This document shows, one piece after another, positions 1 through 8,581 of a DNA stretch of 15,507 nt; the first letter of the stretch is position 1; the number at the start of each line of letters is the position of its first letter. This stretch comes from Bacteroidota bacterium (GTDB lineage Bacteria; Bacteroidota; Bacteroidia; Bacteroidales; PXBB01), in the NCBI GenBank assembly GCA_022708385.1, contig JAKIYU010000027.1, positions 1 through 15,507 of the forward strand, given 5' to 3'. Position numbers and translations under genes: made by a program. The notes beneath the pieces were generated by a model. It was not told the DNA's origin. It made no database searches and saw only the letters and a program-made list of their open reading frames with translations.

Positions 1-3000
1 CCGCCACAACATCAACCACTGAGTTTACACCTACGATAGATACTCTTTGGTGCTTTGCCGGCACCATCGGCAGCGCATGCTATACCGTTGATTTAACCCC
101 TTATGTCGGAAATCCAAGAGTAACCATCAAATTCGAAGGCTACAACAATTACCAAAACAACCTCTATATTGACAATATTAACATAACCGGTGTGCAGGTT
201 TCTACGCCTCCCACACCTGATTTTTCAGCTAATAAAACAAATATCTGCAAAGGAGATACGGTTGTCTTCACCGATTTATCTGCCCCCGCTGCCACGTCGT
301 GGGCATGGACATTTCCGGGGGTACACCCACCTCTTCAAGCCTTCAGAACCCCACTGTCGTTTACAATACGGCAGGGACTTATAACGTTACCCTCTTAGCA
401 ACCAATGCCGCCGGCAGCAATACCCTTACCAAAACCAATTACATTACCGTGAACGCTACACCGGCTGTCCCCACCATATCACAAAACGGAAATATCCTCT
501 CAACAACTGCTACCAACGTAACCTTTGCATGGTATTACAACGGCTCGCTTATTCCCAATTCCAATACCTCAAGTATTACCGTAACCAATTCAGGCGCTTA
601 TACTGTTGAGGTAACCAATACCAGCGGTTGTAAGGCCATTTCAGCAGCTTACAATTATGTGGGCAATAATCCGTACGATGCCGGTATCACAGCTATTACA
701 ACGCCTTCGGGTACCATCTGTTCAGGAACAGTTGTGCCCGTGGTTACGCTCAAAAACTTCGGTACACAAACCCTTACTTCGGCTGTTATTAAATATAAAA
801 TTGATAATGGCACAGCGGTTAATTTCAACTGGACAGGGACATTGGCGACCAATGCTACTGTAAATGTAACCCTTAATGCCTCTGGCACCACAGCCGGCGC
901 TCATGCTATAAAGGTTTATACAAGCCTGCCCAACGGCTATACCGATACCAATCCTGCCAATGATACTGCCACAACAAACTTCAGCGTTACATCAGCCGGT
1001 GCATCTCTTCCATTCTACGAAGACTTTCAGAGTGGTTTGTTTACCACAAACAACTGGACAATTCTTAATCCAGATGCCGGCATCACTTGGGATATTTATA
1101 CTACAAACGGCACTTTTACAGGTAACAAAGCCGCCAGAATGAGGTTTTTTACATATACCACCACAGGACAGAGAGACGGTATGATATCCACACCGCTCAA
1201 TTTTAACGGTTATTCTGCCATTGAACTGAGCTTTGACCATGCCTATAAAAGAAAGAATACTTCTGGTACTGACTCCCTGATCATTTATGTGTCAACCGAT
1301 TGCGGCGCTACATTTCCCAACAGGGTTTTTGCAAGGGGTCAGGGTACTTCAACACCCTTTGCAACGGGTTACACCAGTACAACCGAATTTACACCTGTGG
1401 ACTCTACCGAGTGGTGTATGGGTAGTGTAGGCGCCGATTGTTTTACAGTCGATCTGACGGCCTACGCCGGCAATCCCAGCGTCGTCATTAAATTCGAATC
1501 CTATAACAGAAATCAGAACAACCTCTTTATTGATAATATCAATATTACGGGAACGCCTGTGACGCCTGCCCCTGTGGCCAATTTTGTGGCAAATGCCACC
1601 AATATCACAACAGGGGGCAGTGTCAATTTCACCGACCTCTCTACCAATAATCCAACAAGTTGGAGCTGGACCTTTGCCGGCGGCACCCCGGATACATCAA
1701 CGGTACAGAACCCCACTGGCATTGTTTACAACACAGCGGGTACTTATAACGTGACTTTGGTGGCCACCAATGCCAACGGGAACGATACTGAGCTGAAAAC
1801 AGGCTATATAACTGTCGTGGCCGGCAGTGCGCCTGTTGCCAACTTTGTAGCCAACAACACCACCATCAATGCCGGTGGTAGTGTCAATTTCACTGACCTT
1901 TCCACCAATACACCCACCAGTTGGGCCTGGACCTTTGATGGTGGCACCCCGGGTACATCAACCTTACAAAATCCGACAAATATTGTGTACAATACCCCGG
2001 GCGTTTACAATGTAACCCTTGTAGCTACCAATGCCAATGGGAACGATACCGAGCTTAAAACCGGCTACATCACCGTCAATGCCACAGGCTCTGCACCTGT
2101 AGCTGACTTTTCGGCCAATAATACCACCATCAATGCAGGGGGCAGTGTCAACTTTACCGACCTCTCCACCAATACCCCCACCAGTTGGGCATGGACCTTT
2201 GCCGGCGGCACTCCGGGTACATCAACCTCTCAAAACCCGACAAATATTGTGTACAATACCCCCGGCGTTTATAATGTAACCCTTGTAGCTACCAATGCTT
2301 TTGGCAACGATACAGAGCTGAAAACCGGTTACATCACCGTAAATGCCACAGGCTCTGCGCCGGAAGCCAATTTCATAGCCAATACTACATCGGTTAACGC
2401 AGGGGGTAATGTTAACTTTTCCGATTTATCTATAAACAACCCAACAAGCTGGAGCTGGACTTTTGCCGGTGGCACACCCGGTACCTCTACCGCACAAAAC
2501 CCTGCTAATATTCTTTATAACACCCCTGGCGTTTATAATGTAACCCTTGTAGCCAGCAATGCCTTTGGTAATGATACAGAACTGAAAACCGGCTACATTA
2601 CTGTGAATGCCACAGGCACTGCCCCTGTGGCCAATTTCACGGCCAATACGACCACCATCAATGTGGGTGGAACCGTCAACTTTACCGACCTGTCGGCAAA
2701 TTCTCCCACAAGCTGGAGCTGGACTTTTAACGGCGGCACACCTGCAAGCTCTACACTGCAAAATCCCTCCGGCATTACCTACAGTGCCGCAGGTACATAC
2801 GACGTAACACTTTACGTCAGTAACGGTTTTGGGAATGATACTGAAGTAAAAACAGCCTATATCACTGTTGTGGATCCGGGAAGCCCGCCTGTTGCTGACT
2901 TTACTGCAAATGTGACCACTATTACTGCCGGCGGCAGCGTTAACTTTACCGACCTGTCGCTTAATGCACCAACCGGCTGGAGCTGGACTTTTACGGGAGG

Positions 3001-3676
3001 CTCACCGGCAAGCTCTGCATTGCCTAACCCGTCGGGGATTGTTTATAATACTCCTGGTACTTATGATGTGGCGCTCACCGTATCAAACGGCAACGGCAGC
3101 GATACCGAAACAAAAACAGCCTATATTACTGTAAATGCCGTTACAAGTGCGCCTGTTGTCGATTTTATTGCCGACACCACAACCGTTACCGAAGGAGAAT
3201 ATGTCAACTTTACTGATCTCTCTGCCAATCAACCCACGTCATGGCTGTGGGCTTTCGAAAGCGGTGTACCCAGCTCTTCAACACAGCAGCACCCCACCAA
3301 TATTCAGTATAACACACAAGGCACTTATTATGTTACTCTTATTGCTACTAACGCTTTTGGATCGGGTTACCTCAGTAAAACACACTATATAACCGTTCTC
3401 CCTGCAAGCAGCACGGGGGACCTTGATGTTGTAAACCATATGATTTTCTATCCTAACCCGGCTTCTGAAGTTCTGAATATTGAACTGAATGGGGCCTCGG
3501 AGGGTTCTCTGAAACTGAACAATATACTTGGGCAAACTCTTATATCAGATGTGTTTTCTTCAGCTAAGAGCATTGTAAAAATAAATTGGGATATCTCTCA
3601 TCTTTCCAAAGGCATTTATTGCCTCGAATTCGAAACTTCAAAAGGAAAAATTACCCGCAAGGTAATTATTTTCTGA
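1..3676 (+). CDS. T9SS-secreted PKD-repeat surface protein, 5' partial, with an apparent frameshift
   Basis: This is the 3' part of a large secreted or cell-surface protein gene; its start lies left of the window. Positions 3-316 read in one frame and give the end of a choice-of-anchor-J-like beta-sandwich (DNINITG) and the first half of a PKD domain (TSWAWTF). The rest of that PKD domain (GGTPTSSS) continues one frame back, from about 317 to the TGA at 3674-3676. In the downstream frame come an Ig-like segment (WYYNGSL, SGAYTVEV), a CARDB-like segment (about 667-990), a second choice-of-anchor-J-like domain (about 1005-1555), and seven tandem PKD domains of 87-88 residues (1568-3412). The last 87 residues form a T9SS type A sorting domain with FYPNPAS and a final KGIYCLEF...KVIIF. 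PKD arrays of this kind usually act in adhesion or carbohydrate and protein binding; the ligand cannot be read from sequence. The gene is convergent with the next one, with a 3-base gap and no room for a terminator. A GTG at 299 opens the downstream frame but is inside a PKD domain, so it is not the true start. Confidence 0.9.
317..321 (+). other. Frameshift site in a G5 homopolymer
   Basis: The zero frame reads TTT CCG GGG GTA and leaves the PKD consensus at once, reaching a stop near 396. Reading GGG then GGT (a -1 shift, or six G instead of five) gives FPGGTP, which matches the WTFAGGTP of the other PKD copies. The simplest explanations are a one-base sequencing or assembly error, or a real contraction of the G run. 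A -1 slip of the tRNA on GGG would re-pair perfectly, but no classic X XXY YYZ heptamer is present. Confidence 0.85.
1568..3412 (+). repeat. Seven tandem PKD-encoding repeats (261-264 bp units)
   Basis: Units start at 1568, 1829, 2093, 2357, 2621, 2885 and 3149. The first unit is 261 bp and the others 264 bp. Each encodes a PKD domain with the pattern APVANF, VNFTDLS, PTSWSWTF, GGTP, QNP, YNTPGTYNVTL, NDTELKTGYITV. Units 2 and 3 differ at only 5 of 88 residues, and units 1 to 4 are much alike. Units 5 to 7 diverge progressively, and unit 7 has lost the NDTELKT motif. The pattern fits expansion by unequal recombination at the 5' side of the array. An eighth PKD domain lies upstream (about 210-450), separated by other domains. 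Confidence 0.93.
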
Positions 3677-3679
3677 TAA

Positions 3680-4558
3680 TTATTTTATAAGAATCCGGCT
3701 GGTATAAGTCTGCTTGCCCTGTGATAAAGTCAGAATGTATGTGCCTTTGGCAAGGGCAGCTAATTGAATTTTGTTTTCCTGACTGCCGGCTGTAGTAAGG
3801 ATATACGTTTCATATATAAGTTGCCCCGTGGGGGTATAGACCGAAAGCAGGGCGCTTCCTTTTTCAAGTGCTGTGAAAAATAAGGTAAATGAACCATTGT
3901 TGGGGTTTGGGAACACAAGTATGTCCTGCAGGGGTTGTTCTGTAATATAGCCTTCGTTATTATCCGTACTGGTAAGCAAAGTTATCGACATGTCTGATTC
4001 GGGAATGGTTACGTATTCTGGGAGTGCAGTTGCAAAGGGGTTTTTTATGGGCATGGGTTCAATGTCTGATGCAGCTGATAGTTCTGCTTTTATCAAATCT
4101 TTCTGAGATTTGTCCAGTGTATATTCAATAACCTCGTTATTGGTTTCTTCTTTAAGGCAGGGGGGGGCGCCCGCGTGTGTCAACTGAATCTTTAGTTTAT
4201 TCTCGTTTTCGGTTGACAAGGCAGAACTGAAGGTAAGGAAACTGCCGTTATTATCAGGGCCATCAACATCGGCAAAATGAAGGTATAATGTTTTATCATA
4301 ATCGTATGCGTAGTATCTGATGGAGAATTGCCCGTACTCAGTAGTATAAGTCTGGGCCAGAATGTTTTTTTGTTCATCCTCGAGGGTTACCTTAATACCT
4401 TTCACAGGCTCATTGCACATGTGCGATTTAACTTCGCCCGAATATCTGTAAGGTGCTTCCCATACCCCATATTGAGCAGCCACTTTTGTTGAAAAACCCA
4501 GAAAAAAACCTAAAAGGGTAATTATTTTGCTTAGAGTGATAACAAATAATTTGTTCAT
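3680..4558 (-). CDS. T9SS type A protein with a radical-SAM-associated-lipoprotein-like domain
   Basis: From the ATG at 4558 the product is 292 residues. An in-frame ATG at 4600 exists, but the 4558 start places a clean signal peptide (MNKLFVITL..., ending KVAAQ) at the very N-terminus, so it is preferred. The mature start (QYGVWEAPYRYSGEV, then PVKGIKV, EYGQFSI, LHFADVDGPDNNGSF) resembles, from memory, the Bacteroidota family called radical SAM-associated putative lipoprotein: YG at the start, a carboxypeptidase-regulatory-like beta fold, and an F-D-DG motif. No lipobox cysteine is present at the cleavage site. A linker of about 90 residues follows, then a type A sorting domain (VFPNPNNGSFTL ... 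KGTYILTLSQG ... RILIK). The protein is therefore probably exported by the T9SS and anchored at the surface or released. No radical SAM enzyme is in view. An uninterrupted C8 run (4160-4167) lies in the coding sequence. The gene ends 3 bases from the convergent PKD gene. The family call is tentative; the T9SS call is firm. Confidence 0.85.
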   Translation of the reverse strand: MNKLFVITLSKIITLLGFFLGFSTKVAAQYGVWEAPYRYSGEVKSHMCNEPVKGIKVTLEDEQKNILAQTYTTEYGQFSIRYYAYDYDKTLYLHFADVDGPDNNGSFLTFSSALSTENENKLKIQLTHAGAPPCLKEETNNEVIEYTLDKSQKDLIKAELSAASDIEPMPIKNPFATALPEYVTIPESDMSITLLTSTDNNEGYITEQPLQDILVFPNPNNGSFTLFFTALEKGSALLSVYTPTGQLIYETYILTTAGSQENKIQLAALAKGTYILTLSQGKQTYTSRILIK

Positions 4559-4634
4559 AATGTCAATTTTTTTGAAGCCGGAAAAATTAACAAAAACCAT
4601 GCTTAAACAAAATAATTACAATGATTCGGGAGAA

Positions 4635-5678
4635 TTATTCGAGTTCCTTGTGTTTAGAATAATGCCGCCATTTGTCGATAAGGGTCGCCATATCCTTAGG
4701 TAGCGGGGAGTCGAAAAACAGGTGTTTGCGTGTTACAGGGTGCTCAAATTCAAGCGATTTAGCATGGAGGCAATGACGTGGGCAAATGTCGAAACAATTA
4801 TTGATGAATTGTTTGTACTTGGTGAAAGTGGTTCCTTTTAATATCTGGTCGCCGCCATAGGTGTCGTCGTTAAAGACCGGGTGACCAATATACCTGAAGT
4901 GGGCGCGTATCTGGTGGGTGCGCCCTGTTTCGAGGCGGCATTCCACAAGGGTAACATACCCAAAACGTTCCAGTACTTTGTAATGCGTAACAGCATGCTT
5001 ACCATAGGAACCATCGGCAAAAACATGCATTATTTTGCGGTCTTTCAGGCTGCGTCCAATATGTCCGGTTATGGTACCCTCATCCTGCTCAAAATCGCCC
5101 CAGACCAGGGCATAGTAAACACGTTTAATGGTCTTGTCGAAAAACATTTTAGCCAGGCGTGTTTGCACAATTTCATTTTTTGCCACCAGTAAAATGCCCG
5201 AGGTGTTTTTATCAATACGGTGCACAAGGCCGGGCCTGACATCCCCGGACGTTTTCATGGCCGAAACTTCTGAAAAATGATACATCAGCGCATTGACCAT
5301 TGTACCCGTATAATTGCCATAGCCGGGGTGTACCACCATGCCGGATTCCTTGTTCACAACAACAAGGTGCTCATCTTCATACACAATGTTCAGGGGAATG
5401 TTTTCGGGAAGGAGCTCAATTTCACGGAGCGGTTGCGCCATGACAATGGAAATGACATCGCAGGGTTTAACCCTGTAATTTTGTTTTACAGGTTTATCGT
5501 TTACAAGTATATTGCCTGCTTTGGCCGCATTCTGTATTTTATTACGGGACGCATTTTCGATGCGGCTCATCAAAAACTTGTCGATACGCAATAAACCCTG
5601 TCCTTTGTCAACAGTCAGGCGAAAATGTTCGTAATACTCCTGTTCTTCAGAGTCGGTAAATTCTAAAGGCTCATCCAT
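4635..5678 (-). CDS. rluD: RluA/RluD-family 23S rRNA pseudouridine synthase
   Basis: The 347-residue product is close to the usual size of RluD. An S4 RNA-binding domain spans about residues 27-80 (RIDKFLMSRI, NKIQNAAKAGNILVN). The catalytic domain follows, with the RluA-family signature HRIDKNTSG at 153-161; Asp156 is the expected nucleophilic aspartate. The later motif GRTHQIRAHF plus GHPVFNDDTYGG is also typical. RluD converts uridines in helix 69 of 23S rRNA to pseudouridine in the cytoplasm. RluC-like specificity cannot be excluded from sequence, but the S4 domain and the neighbourhood with PASTA and Ddl genes fit RluD. The ATG overlaps the stop codon of the upstream gene by one base (TAATG), so translation is probably coupled and the gene depends on the operon transcript. 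Confidence 0.93.
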   Translation of the reverse strand: MDEPLEFTDSEEQEYYEHFRLTVDKGQGLLRIDKFLMSRIENASRNKIQNAAKAGNILVNDKPVKQNYRVKPCDVISIVMAQPLREIELLPENIPLNIVYEDEHLVVVNKESGMVVHPGYGNYTGTMVNALMYHFSEVSAMKTSGDVRPGLVHRIDKNTSGILLVAKNEIVQTRLAKMFFDKTIKRVYYALVWGDFEQDEGTITGHIGRSLKDRKIMHVFADGSYGKHAVTHYKVLERFGYVTLVECRLETGRTHQIRAHFRYIGHPVFNDDTYGGDQILKGTTFTKYKQFINNCFDICPRHCLHAKSLEFEHPVTRKHLFFDSPLPKDMATLIDKWRHYSKHKELE

Positions 5679-7564
5679 TATCTGTGCAGAATAAATTTAC
5701 CTTTGGCAACAGGCACAGGATTCTGAGAGGAAGTGATGGTGTAAAAATAAAGCCCGTTTTGTAAATCGTTGTCCAGTTCAATTTCCGGGGAGAGTGTATG
5801 GGTAAAGACAACCCGGCCTGTAAGGTCCGTAATGGTTAGGTTAAATTCCGATGCAAGCCCATCCTCAAAAACAAAAAACAGTTTGCCGTTGCTGGGATTG
5901 GGATATAGACGAATAGAAGATGAAAAAATTTTGGGTTGTTCGGCAGAAACATTGAAAAATTTTCCAAAAACAGGACGTATCATAAGAGAGCCGCTGTACA
6001 TGGAGTTCAACCACGTACCGCTGACGTTGTAAAAAATATTATTGCTGGCGTTGGTATTGCGGTCGAAGCCTATGTTAAGGTTATCGGCAGTGGTTTGTTT
6101 CCAACCAATAAAGAAAGTGCCGTTTAAAACTAGGGGCGTGTCGATATGATAGGTATGAAATTTATTAAGCTCACTTTCGAACATGGGGAGAAGGTTTGTT
6201 TTTTCGTAAATGACTTGCTGGGGCTCTGTAGTGCCTGACCATATCCTGAGTGTGAAATATTTTGAGTTGGCCGATTGGTATGTTTTGTTAAAAAACATCT
6301 GGATACCTTTAAGTGTGTCAGCCTGTGTGGTGGTAAATTTATAAGCCAATTGGGCTGTATTAGTTGTAAGTCCATAGCCATTTTCAGGTGTGCCGTCGTC
6401 GTAGGCATAGTAGTTATTGAACCGCTGGTAAAACCGTATGGTATCATTACTCCTGTTAATATCGGGCGTGGTATTAATAACCCCGCGCAACTCAAAAAGG
6501 GCTGAATCGGCAGAAGTTGTGCTGAAGGTATAACTGACTGGCGCCGAAAACGGCTCAGATGCAAAAGGATTAAGGTTGAGATTGCCGCCACTATAATTGA
6601 AAGCTACAGAATTATCCGACAAATCGATGATTGAAAATTGCCTGCTTACATTCTTGGTAATGTTGCTGAGATTGACGTAGGGCAATGCTTCGGAAGAATT
6701 CATGAGGGTTGAAGCATTGTAATGAGGCCAGGGCATTGATTGATAGGTTGTGAGCAATGATAGAGGTTTTGTTGAAAATGCCACATCTTCATAAATGGTA
6801 TCGTTTATATGCCTTGTTTTGTTCATATACACATAATCGATGTGCCACTGGTCCACGTTGCCTGCCCAACTGGGTTCATAAGAATTGGCAATGCTGGCAT
6901 AATTATAAAAGCGGAATTTAAAATCCTTATAAAAATAGAGGGCAGAATCAGTAACGGGAATCATTACCTGTTTGAAATCGCAGGCACAGGCGTCGTGAAA
7001 ACTCTGGTACGACTGTCCTGGAGCGCTCCAAATCCAATGCCACGAAGAGTCGGACACTGAAAAGAATTCCAATACCAACGAATCCTGCCCTTCAGGCTTA
7101 TTGCCAATACCCTGAGGCTGATAATAAAAACTCAGATAAACCGAGTCGCTGACTTTAAGCGGAATAAGGTTCGCCCCCTGAAGCACCGAATCGAGACGTA
7201 TGTATTGAGAAGTTAGATAATCGGCTATAAAAGAAGAATTGTTTGCATGACTGTAAATCATGCCTGAATCGTTAAGAGCATCAAGCGTGGCGACGCCTAC
7301 AGTAACAGGGTTGATAGGGAATGAATTATTAATAAACGCATACCTGTCGGACCATAAAAGAGGCTGAGGATAAACTGTTTCTAATGAAAAATCATCCATA
7401 AAAGGCAGCAGCTTGTACACCGTTGTGTCTTTGCTTTTTGAAAAAGAGGCGTTTTTGATACCTTCTTTCAGAATAGGGTTTATAGCTAAATCGCTTATTA
7501 TCTCCTGCGATAACAGGGTTGTAGGCACTATAAAAATGAGAAGGAAATATTTGAATATTTTCAT
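5678..7564 (-). CDS. Secreted T9SS type A protein in the PASTA-rluD operon
   Basis: From the ATG at 7564 the product is 628 residues. A TTG 21 bases upstream is in frame, but the 7564 ATG gives a standard signal peptide (MKIFKYFLLIFIVPTTLLSQ) and lies about 36 bases downstream of a TAnnTTTG box. The N-terminal half contains a beta-sandwich-like region opening with LLPFMDDFS and LWSDRYAFIN, containing a paired-cysteine CAC, and closing with WHIDYVYMNK; this recalls the choice-of-anchor-J type of domain that begins with an E/DDF motif. A middle beta-rich segment (residues about 270-530) is unassigned. The last 85 or so residues are a type A sorting domain: IRLYPNPSNGKLFF, LTGRVVF, LQNGLYFYTI, GKFILHR. 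No catalytic motif is seen. The gene sits 91 bases after the PASTA gene and overlaps rluD at TAATG. Its role is unknown; the linkage suggests a conserved envelope function, which is an inference. Confidence 0.88.
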   Translation of the reverse strand: MKIFKYFLLIFIVPTTLLSQEIISDLAINPILKEGIKNASFSKSKDTTVYKLLPFMDDFSLETVYPQPLLWSDRYAFINNSFPINPVTVGVATLDALNDSGMIYSHANNSSFIADYLTSQYIRLDSVLQGANLIPLKVSDSVYLSFYYQPQGIGNKPEGQDSLVLEFFSVSDSSWHWIWSAPGQSYQSFHDACACDFKQVMIPVTDSALYFYKDFKFRFYNYASIANSYEPSWAGNVDQWHIDYVYMNKTRHINDTIYEDVAFSTKPLSLLTTYQSMPWPHYNASTLMNSSEALPYVNLSNITKNVSRQFSIIDLSDNSVAFNYSGGNLNLNPFASEPFSAPVSYTFSTTSADSALFELRGVINTTPDINRSNDTIRFYQRFNNYYAYDDGTPENGYGLTTNTAQLAYKFTTTQADTLKGIQMFFNKTYQSANSKYFTLRIWSGTTEPQQVIYEKTNLLPMFESELNKFHTYHIDTPLVLNGTFFIGWKQTTADNLNIGFDRNTNASNNIFYNVSGTWLNSMYSGSLMIRPVFGKFFNVSAEQPKIFSSSIRLYPNPSNGKLFFVFEDGLASEFNLTITDLTGRVVFTHTLSPEIELDNDLQNGLYFYTITSSQNPVPVAKGKFILHR

Positions 7565-7600
7565 ACAGAGGGTGTTCGTAAACAATTAACAATTACGAAA

Positions 7601-7608
7601 CAAAGATA
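7601..7608 (-). promoter_or_regulatory. Bacteroidota -7 promoter box (TATCTTTG)
   Basis: The minus strand reads TATCTTTG, an exact match to TAnnTTTG, the -7 element used by the Bacteroidota primary sigma factor. It lies in the 91-base gap upstream of the T9SS gene, about 36 bases before its ATG at 7564. A clear -33 TTG/TTTG is not visible at the expected spacing. It may provide an internal promoter for the T9SS-rluD pair and it supports the downstream start. Confidence 0.45.
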
Positions 7609-7655
7609 AATATATTGTAAGGAAAGCATGAAAAAAAATCACCAAACAAAATGTA

Positions 7656-8483
7656 TTATTCCTGTGGGGTTTGTGAGTTGATTTCCTGTTGCAGATTTTG
7701 CTGAAGCATTTTAAGGTCAGTTTCTGCTTTTGGTTTATACCACAGGTCGATGGCGGTGCCTAGGTTGACATAAGCGTTTTCGGAAAATAGCGGAGCCTGT
7801 TTCGATACAAACGCTTTACCTGCCGAAGCGCCCTCTTGGTACACCTCAGCGCCCAGGTTTAGCGATGCTGAATGCAAAGCCATGATGGCTTCTTCACGAC
7901 TCATGCCCAACAGAAAAGGCACCTGAATTTTTTCGTCGCGTAGGCCCTGGCCAAGTGTCAGGTTTATCCTGCTGCCTTTTTCGATGGTTTTTCCGGGTTG
8001 TATTTCCACCCCCCTGTATTCCTGTTTTAGTACAGCATTAACTGCAATATGGGGGACGTATGTCAGCTTGCCCACACGAAGCCCGTATATTTCGAGTGTG
8101 GAAATGGCTTGACGTAAAGTAAGGTCAATAAGGTTTGGCATTTTGACCATTTCGGGAGAAAGAGACACTATGGTCAGGTAAATTTTCCGGCCATCTTTTA
8201 CAAGCGCTCCCGGTAGTGGATCCTGACTAATGACAGAACCTTTGGTTTTGGTATTATCGTAAATTGAATCAATAATTACAGCTTCCAGATCGCGCTCGTC
8301 GGCATAGTCTTCTACTTCGCTGTATAAAAGCCCTGAGAAATCGGGCACCGTAATGTATTCGCCATGATTGGTAAATGATTTGAGCCAGAAATTTATAATA
8401 ACAAGCAGGACTATTATTACCCCTGCAAGAATAAGTAACTGTTTCAGAAATGCTTTACTGAATAGAAATCTGAGAAAATTCAT
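7656..8483 (-). CDS. Single-pass membrane protein with three PASTA domains, no kinase
   Basis: The 275-residue protein has a short cationic N-terminus, one membrane segment (about residues 15-34, LLILAGVIIVLLVIINFWL), and three PASTA domains at about 43-106 (VPDFSGLLYSEVEDYADERDL), 112-178 (MPNLIDLTLRQAISTLEIYGL) and 186-250 (VPFLLGMSREEAIMALHSASL). A Gln-rich tail of about 25 residues follows. The predicted topology is N-in, with the PASTA domains in the periplasm. In Gram-positive bacteria PASTA domains bind peptidoglycan fragments and are fused to Ser/Thr kinases or PBPs. In Bacteroidota a stand-alone membrane form next to Ddl is common, so the context supports a cell-wall role, perhaps as a scaffold or sensor. 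It is divergent from ddl across 98 bases and is the first gene of the minus-strand run towards rluD. Confidence 0.92.
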   Translation of the reverse strand: MNFLRFLFSKAFLKQLLILAGVIIVLLVIINFWLKSFTNHGEYITVPDFSGLLYSEVEDYADERDLEAVIIDSIYDNTKTKGSVISQDPLPGALVKDGRKIYLTIVSLSPEMVKMPNLIDLTLRQAISTLEIYGLRVGKLTYVPHIAVNAVLKQEYRGVEIQPGKTIEKGSRINLTLGQGLRDEKIQVPFLLGMSREEAIMALHSASLNLGAEVYQEGASAGKAFVSKQAPLFSENAYVNLGTAIDLWYKPKAETDLKMLQQNLQQEINSQTPQE

Positions 8484-8546
8484 AATAACTTATGGGTTTA
8501 AGCGTCTTATTTAGGTGTAAAATTAGTTATAATTTTAAATATTCTT

Positions 8547-8554
8547 TAATTTTG
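8547..8554 (+). promoter_or_regulatory. Bacteroidota -7 promoter box (TAATTTTG) for ddl
   Basis: TAATTTTG matches TAnnTTTG exactly and lies 27 bases upstream of the ddl ATG, in the 98-base divergent region shared with the PASTA gene (8484-8581). The region is strongly AT-rich. No good -33 motif is seen. On the opposite strand the nearest equivalent is TAATTTTA, one mismatch, so the position of the PASTA promoter is unclear. Confidence 0.5.
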
Positions 8555-8581
8555 CTCTTTATAGCACTTATTAATTAACTT

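Noticed and set aside
2426..2761. Minus-strand open frame of 111 codons within the PKD array
   Set aside because: Antisense shadow of the repetitive PKD coding sequence; similar shadows recur at the same place in other units.
4559..4634. Promoter for the 292-residue T9SS gene between rluD and its start
   Set aside because: The stretch is AT-rich with TTATTTTG-like sequence, but no exact TAnnTTTG box is found on the minus strand.
6130..6591. Minus-strand open frame of 153 codons
   Set aside because: Lies entirely inside the 628-residue T9SS gene on the same strand in another frame; no recognisable domain or start signal, and the T9SS frame has a signal peptide and sorting domain.
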